Shown here: positions 32,478 through 41,207 of the stretch, in pieces
Position numbering within the stretch: the first letter of the stretch is position 1
Layout: the number at the start of each line of letters is the position of its first letter
Origin: Myxococcales bacterium
GTDB lineage: Bacteria; Myxococcota_A; Bradymonadia; UBA7976; UBA1532
NCBI GenBank assembly: GCA_020633435.1
Contig: JACKDP010000001.1
Span: 930,001-994,000, forward strand
Length of the DNA stretch: 64,000 nucleotides
Direction of reading: 5' to 3'
Notes under the pieces: model-generated
What the model was told of the DNA's origin: nothing
Seen by the model: only the letters and a program-made list of their open reading frames with translations
The model's database searches: none
Made by a program: the position numbers and the translations under genes

Positions 32478-33728
32478 ATGGGCCTGCTGCACACGCTCAG
32501 CCGGCTGGCCCCCTCCCGCCGTCCGGCCCCCGACGCCAACGCCACGATGTTCGTGGTGCAGCGGTACGACCGCACCCTGCTGGCCGTGACGTTCCTGCTC
32601 ATGGCCGTGGGCGTCGTGATGGTCTACAGCGCCAGCGTGGTGACGGCCGAGCTGCGCTTCGGCGACGGCATGTTCTACCTGAAGCGGCAGCTCCTCTACC
32701 TCTCGGCGGCGATGATCGCCCTGCTGGTGGGCCTGAACGTCCACCACGACATCTGGCGCAAGCTGGCCATCCCCTTCCTGGCCGTCGCCGTGCTGCTGCT
32801 GGCGGTCGTGCTGGTGCCCGGGGTGGCCGCGACGGCCAAGGGCGCCTCGCGCTGGATCAGCATGGGACCGTTCCGCTTCCAGCCCTCCGAGGCCGTGAAG
32901 CTGTCGTGGATCGTCTTCCTGGCGTTCTTCCTGTCGAAGCACCAGGCCCGCGTGCCCGAGTTCCGCGCCGGGTGGCTGCGCCCCCTGGGCCTCATGGTCC
33001 TGCTGGCCGGCCTGCTCATGAAGCAGCCCGACTTCGGCTCCACGCTGATCTGCGGCGGCGTGATGATGCTCATGCTCTGGGCCGCCGGCGCGCGCTGGCT
33101 GCATGTGGGCGGGCTCGTCGCCATCGCCGGCGCCCTCGTGCCCATCGCCATCCTCGTCGAGCCCTACCGCGTGAAGCGGTTCCTGGCCTTCCTCTCCCCC
33201 GAGGACGACCCCCAGGGCGTCGCCTACCACATCAACCAGGCCCTCATCAGCTTCGGCTCGGGGGAGTGGACGGGCATGGGCCTGGGCGCCAGCAAGCAGA
33301 AGCTCCTGTACCTGCCCGAGGCCCACACCGACTTCATCTTCTCCATCCTCGGCGAGGAGCTGGGGCTGGTGGGCGTCGCCTGCGTGATGGTGCTCTTCGC
33401 CATCTTCGTGTGGCGCGGCTTCCGCATCGCCCGGCAGGCCACGTCGTCCTTCGGCGCGCTGCTGGCCTTCGGCATCACCGCCGAGATCGGCGTGCAGGCC
33501 ATGATCAACATGGGCGTGGCCACCGCGCTCCTGCCCACGAAGGGCCTGACGCTGCCCTTCGTGAGCTACGGCGGCAGCTCGCTCATCACCCTCGGCGCCG
33601 CCGTGGGCATCCTGCTGAACGTCTCGCGCCGCGAGCCGCCGCCCGCCTGGGTGCACCGGCTGCCCGAGCCCGACGCCTGGCGCCTGCCCTTCCGGCGGGC
33701 CAACCGGCGCAAGGAGGTGGCGGCATGA
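32478..33728 (+). CDS. ftsW: Septal peptidoglycan polymerase FtsW (SEDS family)
   Basis: 416 residues; ten membrane helices. SEDS motifs: VYSASVVTAE, KGASRWISMGPFRFQPSEAVK, MKQPDFGSTL, and the C-terminal LPTKGLTLPFVSYGGSSLI. It polymerises glycan strands with FtsI as partner. Starts 2 bp after mraY and overlaps murG by 4 bp. Confidence 0.96.
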   Translation: MGLLHTLSRLAPSRRPAPDANATMFVVQRYDRTLLAVTFLLMAVGVVMVYSASVVTAELRFGDGMFYLKRQLLYLSAAMIALLVGLNVHHDIWRKLAIPFLAVAVLLLAVVLVPGVAATAKGASRWISMGPFRFQPSEAVKLSWIVFLAFFLSKHQARVPEFRAGWLRPLGLMVLLAGLLMKQPDFGSTLICGGVMMLMLWAAGARWLHVGGLVAIAGALVPIAILVEPYRVKRFLAFLSPEDDPQGVAYHINQALISFGSGEWTGMGLGASKQKLLYLPEAHTDFIFSILGEELGLVGVACVMVLFAIFVWRGFRIARQATSSFGALLAFGITAEIGVQAMINMGVATALLPTKGLTLPFVSYGGSSLITLGAAVGILLNVSRREPPPAWVHRLPEPDAWRLPFRRANRRKEVAA

Positions 33729-34807
33729 GCGCGCCTCTCCTGGCGGTGGTGGGGGGCGGCACCGGGGGCCATGTGTTCCCGGGGGTCGCCGTGGCCGAGG
33801 CCTGGCGCGCCGCGGGCGGGGCCGTCGTGTACCTGGGCTCCGAGCGCGGCATGGAGGCCCGGCTGGTGCCGCCGCTGGGCATCCCCTTCGAGGTGGTGCC
33901 CGCGCGCCGGCTCAAGAACGCCAGCCTGGTGGAGCGCCTGAAGACCATGCTGCGGCTGCCAGGGGCGCTGCTCCAGGGCCGCCGCCTGCTCAAGCGGCTC
34001 GATCCTGCCGTCGTGCTGGGCGTGGGCGGCTACGTGTCCGGGCCCGTCGTCCTCGCCGCCGCCCTCGGCCGCCGGCCCTGCGCCGTGGCCGAGCAGAACG
34101 CGCGGCCCGGGCTGACGAACCGCATCCTGTCGCGCTTCGTGCGCCGCGTGTACGGGGCCTTCCCCGAGGTGGGCGAGCGCCTGCCGCGCCGCAAGCTGCG
34201 GCTGCTGGGCAACCCGGTGCGCGCCGCCATCCTCGACGCCGCGGCGTCCGCGCCCCCCGCCGGTCGGGGTCGCCACCTGCTCATCCTGGGCGGCAGCCAG
34301 GGCGCCCGCGCCCTCAACCGGCTGCTGCCCGGGGCCATCCGCGCCCTGCGCGCTGAGCTGCCCGACCTGGTGGTCGTGCACCAGACGGGGCGCGACAAGG
34401 ACGCGGAAGTCCGCGAACTCTATGGGGATCTGCCGGGCGTGACCGTCACCCCGTTCATCGACGACATGGCGGCGGCTCTGGTGGCGGCCGACCTGGTGGT
34501 GGCCCGGGCCGGCGCGACGACGGTGGCCGAGCTCGCCTGCATCGGGCGGCCGGCCCTCTTCGTGCCGTTCCCCCACGCCGCCGACGATCACCAGACGGCG
34601 AACGCGGCGGCCCTGGTCGCGGCGGGCGCGGCGGCCATGGAGCGCGAGGCCGAGCTGGACGAGGCCCGCCTGGTGGCGCGGCTGCGGGCCCTGCTCACCG
34701 ATGCGGCCACCCTGGCCGACATGGGCGCCAAGGCCCGGGCGCTGGGCCAGCCCAACGCGGCCGCCGACATCGCGGCCGACCTGCGGGCCCTGGCGGGAGG
34801 GGCGTGA
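33725..34807 (+). CDS. murG: UDP-GlcNAc:lipid I transferase MurG
   Basis: 360 residues. Motifs: VVGGGTGGHVFPGVAVAEAW, YLGSERGMEARLV, VLGVGGYVSGPVVLAA, ILGGSQGARALN and the C-terminal GATTVAELACIGRPALFVPF. It forms lipid II on the inner membrane face. The stop overlaps the ddl start. murC and murB, which often follow murG, are absent. Confidence 0.96.
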   Translation: MSAPLLAVVGGGTGGHVFPGVAVAEAWRAAGGAVVYLGSERGMEARLVPPLGIPFEVVPARRLKNASLVERLKTMLRLPGALLQGRRLLKRLDPAVVLGVGGYVSGPVVLAAALGRRPCAVAEQNARPGLTNRILSRFVRRVYGAFPEVGERLPRRKLRLLGNPVRAAILDAAASAPPAGRGRHLLILGGSQGARALNRLLPGAIRALRAELPDLVVVHQTGRDKDAEVRELYGDLPGVTVTPFIDDMAAALVAADLVVARAGATTVAELACIGRPALFVPFPHAADDHQTANAAALVAAGAAAMEREAELDEARLVARLRALLTDAATLADMGAKARALGQPNAAADIAADLRALAGGA

Positions 34808-35775
34808 TGCACGATCTCGGTCCCATCGTCGGCCGCTTCCGCGGCCAGCGCGTCGCCGTCGTGATGGGCGGCCTGTCCCACGAGCGCGCCGTGAGCCTGA
34901 ACACCGGCGCGGCCATCGCCGGCGCCCTGCGGGATCGCGGCTACGACGTGGTGGCCATCGACGCCGGCCGCGACGTCGTCGACCAGCTCCGCGCGAGCGG
35001 CGCCGCCGTCGTCTACAACGCCCTGCACGGCAGCTACGGCGAGGACGGCCGCTTCCAGGGCCTGCTCGACTGGCTGGGCGTGCCCTACACGGGCGAGGGC
35101 CTGGAGGCCAGCCACCTGGCGTTCCAGAAGGCCCACGCCAAGGCGCTCATGCGCGCGGCCGGCGTGCCCGTCGCCGCCGACGTGGTCTGGACGGCCGCGG
35201 CCTTCGCCAGCGCGAGCCCGGCCGACCTCCCCTTCCCCCTGCCCGCCGTCGTCAAGCCGGTGGCCGAGGGGTCGAGCGTCGGGGTCTCCATCGTCCGAGA
35301 CGCCGACGACTGGGCCCGGGCCCAGGGCGTCATCGCGGGCAAGGGCGACGTGCTCATCGAGGCCTTCGTGGCCGGGCCCGAGCTCTCGGTCGCCATCCTC
35401 GGGGACGCCGTGCTGGGCGCCGTCGAGGTGGAGGCCAGCCGCACCTTCTACGACTACGACGCCAAGTACGCGGCCGGCAGCGGGACGCAGTACCACCTGC
35501 CCCCGCGCCTGCCCGCCGCCCAGATCGCGGCGGCCGAGGCGGCGGCCCTGGCCAGCCACCGGCTGCTCGGCTGCCACGGCGCCACCCGCACCGACGTCAT
35601 CCTGGGCCCCGCGGGCCCCGTCGTCCTGGAGGTCAACACCCTCCCCGGCATGACGGCCACCAGCCTCGTGCCCAAGATCGCCGCCGCCCGCGGCCTGTCG
35701 TTCGGTGAGCTGCTGGAGCGCATCCTCGACAAGGCGCGCTGCGGCCTCCCCCAGGAGGTGCCCCATGGCGCGTAA
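34807..35775 (+). CDS. ddl: D-alanine:D-alanine ligase
   Basis: 322 residues from the ATG at 34807 (GTG at 34804 is also possible; GGGAGG lies upstream). ATP-grasp landmarks: VVMGGLSHERAVSLNTG, ALHGSYGEDGRFQGLLDWLG, VPYTG, KPVAEGSSVGVS, and the Mg-binding VVLEVNTLPGMTATSLVPK. It supplies D-Ala-D-Ala to MurF. Overlaps ftsQ by 11 bp. Confidence 0.95.
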   Translation: MHDLGPIVGRFRGQRVAVVMGGLSHERAVSLNTGAAIAGALRDRGYDVVAIDAGRDVVDQLRASGAAVVYNALHGSYGEDGRFQGLLDWLGVPYTGEGLEASHLAFQKAHAKALMRAAGVPVAADVVWTAAAFASASPADLPFPLPAVVKPVAEGSSVGVSIVRDADDWARAQGVIAGKGDVLIEAFVAGPELSVAILGDAVLGAVEVEASRTFYDYDAKYAAGSGTQYHLPPRLPAAQIAAAEAAALASHRLLGCHGATRTDVILGPAGPVVLEVNTLPGMTATSLVPKIAAARGLSFGELLERILDKARCGLPQEVPHGA

Positions 35776-36649
35776 TCGCTTCCGCGGTCGCGGCGGCCCC
35801 GACGCCGGCCCGAGCCGCCTCCAGCAGGGGCTGCGCCTGGTCGGGCGCATCGCGAAGCCCATCCTGGGGACGGCCGTGGTCCTGGGCGGCCTGACGGGCG
35901 TGGGCGTCGCCGGCTGGAAGGCCGTGCAGCGCTCCCCCTACTTCCAGGCCCGGCAGATCGACGCCGAGGGCTCGGCCCACCTCACCCGCGAGGAGGTCGT
36001 CGCCCGGGCGGGCCTGGACGAGGCCGTCAACCTGTTCAAGTACGAGACCGAGGCGGCGGTGGAGGCCCTGCTGGCCCACCCCTGGGTGGCCACGGCCACC
36101 GTGGAGAAGTCGCTGCCCGACCATGTGCGCATCCGCGTCGAGGAGCGGCGGCCCGAGGGCATCGTCGTCCTCGGCGGCCTGTACCTGGTCGATGGCACCG
36201 GCGAGCCCTTCGCCCAGCCCACCCCCGCCGAGTCGGTGGGGCTGCCGCTGGTGACCGGGGTGGATCGCGCGGCCTACCAGGCCGACCCCAAGAAGGCCCA
36301 CCGGCACATCCGGGACGCCCTCGCGGTGGCGCGGCTCTACGCCCAGAGCCCCCTCGCCCGCCGGCGCCCCTTGAGCGACGTGCACCTGGGCGAGGGCGGC
36401 CGCACCGAGCTCGTCGTCGGCCGCACCCGGGTGGTGCTCGGCCGCACCCACTTCAAGCAGAAGCTCGACGGGCTGGTCCGGATCTTCGACCAGCTCGACG
36501 CGCGCAAGATGGACGCCACGTACATCCTGATGAGCGCGGACCTGCGCCGCGCCATCGTGAAGGAAGTCCCCCGGCAGGATGAGCAGGCGGGGTCGCTGAC
36601 CCTGCGTGCCGGGGATCGGGAAGGAGCGAGCAAATGGCCAGGGAAGTGA
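35765..36649 (+). CDS. ftsQ: Cell division protein FtsQ
   Basis: 294 residues: basic cytoplasmic tail, one membrane helix (about 38-58), then a POTRA domain (YFQARQIDAEGSAHLTREEV, NLFKYETEAA, HPWVATATVEKSLPDHVRI) and the FtsQ beta domain. It links FtsL/B and the septal synthase. Position between ddl and ftsA is standard. Overlaps ftsA by 16 bp. Confidence 0.93.
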   Translation: MARNRFRGRGGPDAGPSRLQQGLRLVGRIAKPILGTAVVLGGLTGVGVAGWKAVQRSPYFQARQIDAEGSAHLTREEVVARAGLDEAVNLFKYETEAAVEALLAHPWVATATVEKSLPDHVRIRVEERRPEGIVVLGGLYLVDGTGEPFAQPTPAESVGLPLVTGVDRAAYQADPKKAHRHIRDALAVARLYAQSPLARRRPLSDVHLGEGGRTELVVGRTRVVLGRTHFKQKLDGLVRIFDQLDARKMDATYILMSADLRRAIVKEVPRQDEQAGSLTLRAGDREGASKWPGK

Positions 36650-37878
36650 TCGCCGCCGGCCTCGACCTGGGAGACAGCCGCATCAAGTGCGTCATCGCGC
36701 TGCGGCATGCCGACGGGCAGGTCGACGTCATCGGGACGGGCGTGCACCCGGCCAACGGCTTCCAGAACGGGGCGGTGCAGAACCCCGACGAGGCGGTGGC
36801 CAGCATCCGCAAGGCCGTCGAGGAGGCCGAGCTGATGGCCGGGTGCGAGATCCACGAGGTCTACCTCGCGGCGTCCTCGCGCCACTTCGAGACGTTCGAC
36901 AGCACCGGCATGACCCGCATCGTCGGGGAGCAGGTGGCGGACGTCGACGTGCGCGCCGCCATCGACATGGCCGAGGCCGTCCGCATGGGCCCCGACCAGC
37001 GGGTGCTGCACGTCGTCCCCCAGGAGTTCGTGGTGGATGGGCAGCGGGGCATCAAGCAGCCCCTCGGCATCCCCGGCGTCCGCCTGGAGGTCCACGCGCA
37101 CCTGGTGCTGGGCAACGCGCCGGTCATCGAGACGCTGGAGGCCTGCTGCCGCCGCGCCCGGCTGACGGTGCTGGACGTGTTCGTCTCGCCCCTCGCCCTG
37201 GCGGAGTGCCTGCTGACGCCCCAGAGCCGGGACGTGGGCGTGGCCGTGGTGGACATCGGCAGCGACACCACCGACGTGGTGGTGTTCGAGCGCGGCGCCA
37301 TCGCCCACACGGCGGTGCTGGCCATCGGCGGCGACCACATCACCGCCGACATCCGCGACTGCCTGAACACCCCGACGGCCGAGGCCGAGAACCTGAAGCG
37401 GGCCCACGGGACCGCCCTGGCCCACGTCGTCGATCCCGACGAGATCGTCGAGGTGCCCGGGGTGGGCGGCCGCCGGCCCCGGCCGGTCAAGCGCGCTCTG
37501 CTCTGCGAGATCATCGAGGCCCGGGTGGAGGAGATCTTCCGCCTGGTGGCCGACGAGCTCTCCCGGGCCGGCTACCGCGAGGATCTCGCCGGCGGCGTCA
37601 TCCTCACCGGCGGGACCGCCAGCCTGCACTACATCGAGGAGCTGGCCGAGCACACGCTGCAGATGCCCGCCGCGCGCGGCATCCCCCGTGACCTGCACGG
37701 CCTCGTCGATGTGGTCGCCGATCCCAAGTACGCCAGCGCCACCGGCCTCGTCCTGGCAGGTCTGCGGGAGCGTTCCCGCGACTGGCACAGCGAGAAGCTC
37801 CGGCGCGTGCGCCCGGTGCGGCGCTCCAGCCTGTGGTGGCTGTGGCCGTGGGGGGGAGGGGGCGAGAAGCGCGTATGA
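36634..37878 (+). CDS. ftsA: Cell division protein FtsA
   Basis: 414 residues of the actin-like fold: AAGLDLGDSRIKCVIAL, AVVDIGSDTTDVVVFERGA, AIGGDHITADI and GGVILTGGTASLHYIEE. The C-terminus (LRRVRPVRRSSLWWLWPW) is an unusually Trp-rich version of the membrane-targeting amphipathic helix. It anchors FtsZ filaments to the membrane. The following 194-bp gap contains a promoter for ftsZ. Confidence 0.96.
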   Translation: MAREVIAAGLDLGDSRIKCVIALRHADGQVDVIGTGVHPANGFQNGAVQNPDEAVASIRKAVEEAELMAGCEIHEVYLAASSRHFETFDSTGMTRIVGEQVADVDVRAAIDMAEAVRMGPDQRVLHVVPQEFVVDGQRGIKQPLGIPGVRLEVHAHLVLGNAPVIETLEACCRRARLTVLDVFVSPLALAECLLTPQSRDVGVAVVDIGSDTTDVVVFERGAIAHTAVLAIGGDHITADIRDCLNTPTAEAENLKRAHGTALAHVVDPDEIVEVPGVGGRRPRPVKRALLCEIIEARVEEIFRLVADELSRAGYREDLAGGVILTGGTASLHYIEELAEHTLQMPAARGIPRDLHGLVDVVADPKYASATGLVLAGLRERSRDWHSEKLRRVRPVRRSSLWWLWPWGGGGEKRV

Positions 37879-37934
37879 TTTTCCCTGTGTTTTCAGGGCG
37901 TTGAGAAAAATGGAGGGGCCCTGGGCCCGACCGG

Positions 37935-37963
37935 TTGTCAGACGGAAACTCGCCGCATAAGAT
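37935..37963 (+). promoter_or_regulatory. Sigma-70 promoter for ftsZ
   Basis: TTGTCA (5 of 6), 17-base spacer, TAAGAT (4 of 6). It lies in the ftsA-ftsZ gap. A short hairpin (ccctg-tgtttt-caggg, 37883-37898) just after ftsA could attenuate read-through, leaving ftsZ on its own promoter. Confidence 0.65.
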
Positions 37964-38072
37964 GGCGCCGACCGTCCAGACAGACCGACTGTAAACGACG
38001 GAAATGATTGACGATCGAGGGTGATCGAGGCGGTCGCGGGGACTGCGGCGAGGGCCCTCTTCGGGGTGGAAC

Positions 38073-39512
38073 ATGGACAGCATCTTCGAGTACGTCGGGA
38101 ACACCGGCGCCAAGCTCAAGGTCGTGGGGGTCGGCGGTGGGGGCGGGAACGCCGTCAGCACGATGCTCGACAGCGGCCTCAAGGGCATCGACTTCATCGT
38201 GGCCAACACCGACGCCCAGGCGCTGGAGCACGGCCGCGCGCCCATCAAGCTGCAGATCGGGGCGGCGCTGACGAAGGGCCTGGGGGCCGGCGCCAACCCG
38301 GACGTCGGCCGCGACGCGGCGCTGGAGGATCAGCGCCTCATCGCCGAGGCCGTGGGCGGGGCCGACATGGTCTTCGTCACGGCGGGCATGGGCGGCGGCA
38401 CCGGCACCGGCGCGGCGCCCATCATCGCCAAGGTCGCGCGGGAGCGCGGCGCCCTCACCGTGGGCGTCGTCACCCGCCCCTTCAACTTCGAGGGGCGCGC
38501 CCGCCGGCGCCGCGCCGAGATCGGCATCGAGGCCCTGGCGGCCGAGGTGGACACCCTCATCGTGATCCCCAACCAGCGGCTGCTGGCGATCAGCGACGAG
38601 ACCACCACGATGCTGGACGCTTTCAAGATGGCCGACACGGTGCTCTACAACGCCGTGCAGGGCATCAGCGACCTCATCACGTACCACGGCATGATCAACG
38701 TCGACTTCGCCGACGTGCGCACCATCATGTCGAACCGCGGCCTGGCCCTCATGGGCACCGGCCGCGCCCGCGGGGAGCGCCGCGCGCTGGTGGCCGCCCA
38801 GGCCGCCATCTCCAGCCCCCTGCTGGACGACGTGAGCATCGAGGGGGCCACCGGCATCCTCATCAACTTCACCGGCGGCACCGATCTGCGCATGAGCGAG
38901 ATCGAGGAGGCGGCGAGCCTGGTGGAGGACGCGGCCCACGACGACGTGAACCTCATCTTCGGCACGGTGATCGACGAGTCCATGAAGGACGAGATCAAGA
39001 TCACCGTGATCGCGACCGGGTTCCAGAACGCCCAGACCAACCGGCTGACGCCGGCCCAGGGCACCGCGGCGCTGCCGGACGTCCGCAGCGACATCCGCCC
39101 GCCCGTGGCCGCCCGCCCGGCCTCCGGCGAGTGGCCCGCGGCCCCCGTCGCCGCGCCCGTCGCCCCGGCCGAAGAGCACGCCCCGGCCATGACGGCGCCC
39201 GCCGCGCGCCGCCCGCAGGCGCCGGCGCCCGCCGCCGTCACCGGCGCCAACCCGCTGGTGTCCAGCTCCGCGCTGCGCCAGGTCTCCGTGGCCGCGCGGC
39301 CCCCGGCCCCGAAGCGCCCGACGGCGCCCCGGGGTCGCCGCGACCTCGACCGCGATGACCTGTCCAAGCCCGCCTTCACCCGCAACGGGGGCGGCCGCAG
39401 CGTCGGCGAGGATCCCATGGGCGCTGCCTTCTGGGATCTCTCCAACGATGGCGAGAACAGCGAGCTCGAGACGCCCTCCGTCCCCGGCTGGCTGAAGAGC
39501 CGCCGCACCTGA
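38073..39512 (+). CDS. ftsZ: Cell division GTPase FtsZ
   Basis: 479 residues. GTP-binding signature GGGTGTGAAP, the T7-loop NVDFADVRTIM, and VVGVGGGGGNAV near the N-terminus. The GTPase core ends near residue 320. A long Ala/Pro-rich linker (about 325-465) leads to a C-terminal conserved peptide ending VPGWLKSRRT, in which Trp replaces the usual Phe; this tail binds FtsA. It forms the Z ring. The linker is longer than in E. coli. Confidence 0.97.
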   Translation: MDSIFEYVGNTGAKLKVVGVGGGGGNAVSTMLDSGLKGIDFIVANTDAQALEHGRAPIKLQIGAALTKGLGAGANPDVGRDAALEDQRLIAEAVGGADMVFVTAGMGGGTGTGAAPIIAKVARERGALTVGVVTRPFNFEGRARRRRAEIGIEALAAEVDTLIVIPNQRLLAISDETTTMLDAFKMADTVLYNAVQGISDLITYHGMINVDFADVRTIMSNRGLALMGTGRARGERRALVAAQAAISSPLLDDVSIEGATGILINFTGGTDLRMSEIEEAASLVEDAAHDDVNLIFGTVIDESMKDEIKITVIATGFQNAQTNRLTPAQGTAALPDVRSDIRPPVAARPASGEWPAAPVAAPVAPAEEHAPAMTAPAARRPQAPAPAAVTGANPLVSSSALRQVSVAARPPAPKRPTAPRGRRDLDRDDLSKPAFTRNGGGRSVGEDPMGAAFWDLSNDGENSELETPSVPGWLKSRRT

Positions 39513-39543
39513 CTCTGGCGCGACGCGCCGACGCGACCCCGCC

Positions 39544-39618
39544 CGGGTGGGGCCCACACCCCACCCGGTCTTCGGCCCCCTGCCGGCACCGGATCCACCC
39601 CCGGGCCGGCAGGGGGCC
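39544..39618 (+). terminator. Tandem hairpins after ftsZ
   Basis: First hairpin: cgggtgggg/ccccacccg at 39544-39567 with a 6-base loop. Second: a 14-bp perfect inverted repeat (39574-39587 with 39605-39618) and a 17-base loop. No T-run follows closely, but two strong stems 32 bases after the stop fit transcript end or 3' protection of the dcw mRNA. Confidence 0.5.
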
Positions 39619-39663
39619 GGCACATTCGCCCGGTCGCGCTTTCCGCCCTCCCCCCGTTTTCCC

Positions 39664-39669
39664 TATCAT
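39664..39669 (+). promoter_or_regulatory. Candidate -10 element (TATCAT) for the 39748 gene
   Basis: Five of six to TATAAT, 78 bases upstream of the start, just after the ftsZ terminator hairpins. The -35 (TTCCGC at 17 bases) is poor. Confidence 0.35.
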
Positions 39670-39747
39670 GCCGCCCGGCTGAATCGGTCGGGCGTCGCCG
39701 CGTCGGTGAGCCGCCCCGGCCGCCGCCGGCATGACCATGGAGATTCG

Positions 39748-40425
39748 ATGCAGCGCACCCTGAAGACCCTGAGCCTCGCCCTGGGCCTCCTGGCCGTGGG
39801 CGCCCCCGCCCTGGCCGCCCCCAAGAAGAAGACCGAGCGCGCGCCGGTCTCGGTGGCCGTCCAGAACACCTGCGCGGCCCCCGTGAAGCTCACGCTGAAC
39901 GAGCAGACCTTCGACGTCCCGGCGGGCCAGGAGAGCCCGGCGGTGCAGGTGGCCGCCGCCGACGCCGAGAAGGGCTACAAGCTGGCCCTGACCGGCGACG
40001 CCCCGGCTGATCTGGGCCTGCTGGGCCTGGAGGACGCGGGCCGCTACAAGGTGAAGGTGGCCGACTGCCGCGCGGGCGGCGCCGACGTCTACCTGGAGAA
40101 CCTGGCCGATCCCCCCGCGGGCCTGTCGCCCAACGCCGCGGCCCAGGTGCGCTTCCGCGCCCGCGAGGTGCTGCACCAGGAGTACAAGGCCGGCAAGGCG
40201 GGCCGCTTCAAGACGCTCTCCCTCGGCATGACCAGCTACCAGGAGGTCCCCGCGGGCCCGCTGGACTTCTCGTTCCGGCTGCGGGCCGCCAAGGCCGGCC
40301 CCGTGATGGCCATGTTCGACAAGAGCACCGAGCTGAAGGCCGGCCACAACTACCTGATCGAGTCCCATGTGGTGGGCAACGCCATCTTCTTCAAGCTCGA
40401 GGACGAGGGCTTCCCCAAGAAGTAG
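39748..40425 (+). CDS. Secreted hypothetical protein
   Basis: 225 residues; ATG with GGAG upstream. A clear signal peptide ends ALAAP near residue 24, followed by a Lys-rich patch (PKKKTERAP). Two beta-rich modules: the first has VSVAVQNTCAAPVKLTLNEQ, and the second runs from about 130 to 225. No cofactor or catalytic motif. The second half loosely resembles DUF4397-like periplasmic domains. It is followed 5 bp later by a small gene, probably co-transcribed. Confidence 0.6.
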   Translation: MQRTLKTLSLALGLLAVGAPALAAPKKKTERAPVSVAVQNTCAAPVKLTLNEQTFDVPAGQESPAVQVAAADAEKGYKLALTGDAPADLGLLGLEDAGRYKVKVADCRAGGADVYLENLADPPAGLSPNAAAQVRFRAREVLHQEYKAGKAGRFKTLSLGMTSYQEVPAGPLDFSFRLRAAKAGPVMAMFDKSTELKAGHNYLIESHVVGNAIFFKLEDEGFPKK

Positions 40426-40430
40426 GCGGC

Positions 40431-40742
40431 GTGTCCGACAACCACTTCATCTCGGTCTCGCGGGCGGGGGTGCTGCTGGCCCGCCCGAAGGGCGGCGCGC
40501 CGGTGGCCATCGCCACCTGCGAGGGCGGCCTCGCGACCCCCTCCCCCCTCGGCCCGCTGCGCGTCTTCTTCGACCGCAGCGGCGCCAACCGCCATGTGCA
40601 TGTGATCGCCGTCGAGGTGGACGGGGAGCGGCTGGACGTGGACGCCTTCCTGGCCCGGCCGGGCGCCACGGCGGAAGACCTGGGCCGCTGGATGCGCGCC
40701 GCCGTCGACGCGGCCGTCGCCGCCGCGCAGGCCGGCGACTAG
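40431..40742 (+). CDS. Small hypothetical protein
   Basis: 103 residues, GTG start 5 bp after the previous stop, so likely the second gene of an operon. No signal peptide. Beta-rich first half (SVSRAGVLLARPKGGAPVAI, RHVHVIAVEVDGE) and a helical C-terminus (AEDLGRWMRAAVDAAVAAAQ). No family recognised. Convergent with the NusA-like gene, 9 bp apart. Confidence 0.55.
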   Translation: MSDNHFISVSRAGVLLARPKGGAPVAIATCEGGLATPSPLGPLRVFFDRSGANRHVHVIAVEVDGERLDVDAFLARPGATAEDLGRWMRAAVDAAVAAAQAGD

Positions 40743-40751
40743 ATCCGTGGA

Positions 40752-41207
40752 CTAGCCGAGGCCCCCCGCCTGCGCGCGGGCGGGGCCGACCTGCTCCAGC
40801 GCCACCCCCAGCAGCTCACCGGCCAGGCGGACGTGCAGCGCCACCCGGACGTCGACGTCCTCGGGTGCCACGGCCGCATAGCCATACGTCACGTCGTGCA
40901 GGCGGATGGGATCGCCCGGCTCGATCGTGGCGAAGCACGGGCGCAGCGCCCCGGCGAGGCGGGCCTCCAGCGCCTCGGGCCAGGCCGTCAGGTCGATGAC
41001 GCCCCCGATCCGCTGCAGGATGGGCAGGATGCGCCGGCCTCCCATGCCCATCGTGGCCCCGACGGGATCGAGCCAGCTCTCCCGGGAGCGCAGGCCCACC
41101 TTGAGGTGCTCGCCGGGCACGCCGGCGATGGCCATGATCTCGATGACGCCGTCCCAGATCTCGGGGACGGCGTCGGCGAAGACGGCGCGGACGTCATCGT
41201 GGGTCAT
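40752..41207 (-). CDS. Stand-alone NusA KH1-like protein
   Basis: 151 residues. Residues ~8-95 closely follow the NusA KH1 region: VFADAVPEIWDGVIEIMAIA (NusA: EVPEI-DG-VEI-A-AR-PG), PGEHLKVGLRSRES, then DPVGATMGMGGRRILPIL (NusA: DPVGACVG--G-RV) and GGVIDLTAW. NusA's N-terminal RNAP-binding domain, S1 and KH2 are absent. The C-terminal ~55 residues are unrelated beta-rich sequence. It probably binds RNA. The start overlaps the ggt stop by 4 bp, so it is the last gene of the argH-ggt run. No symbol is assigned because full-length nusA must lie elsewhere. Confidence 0.7.
   Translation of the reverse strand: MTHDDVRAVFADAVPEIWDGVIEIMAIAGVPGEHLKVGLRSRESWLDPVGATMGMGGRRILPILQRIGGVIDLTAWPEALEARLAGALRPCFATIEPGDPIRLHDVTYGYAAVAPEDVDVRVALHVRLAGELLGVALEQVGPARAQAGGLG

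Noticed and set aside
40740..40800. GC hairpin between the convergent genes near 40.75 kb as terminator
   Set aside because: The arms are imperfect and lie inside the NusA-like coding region; not distinguishable from ordinary GC-rich pairing.
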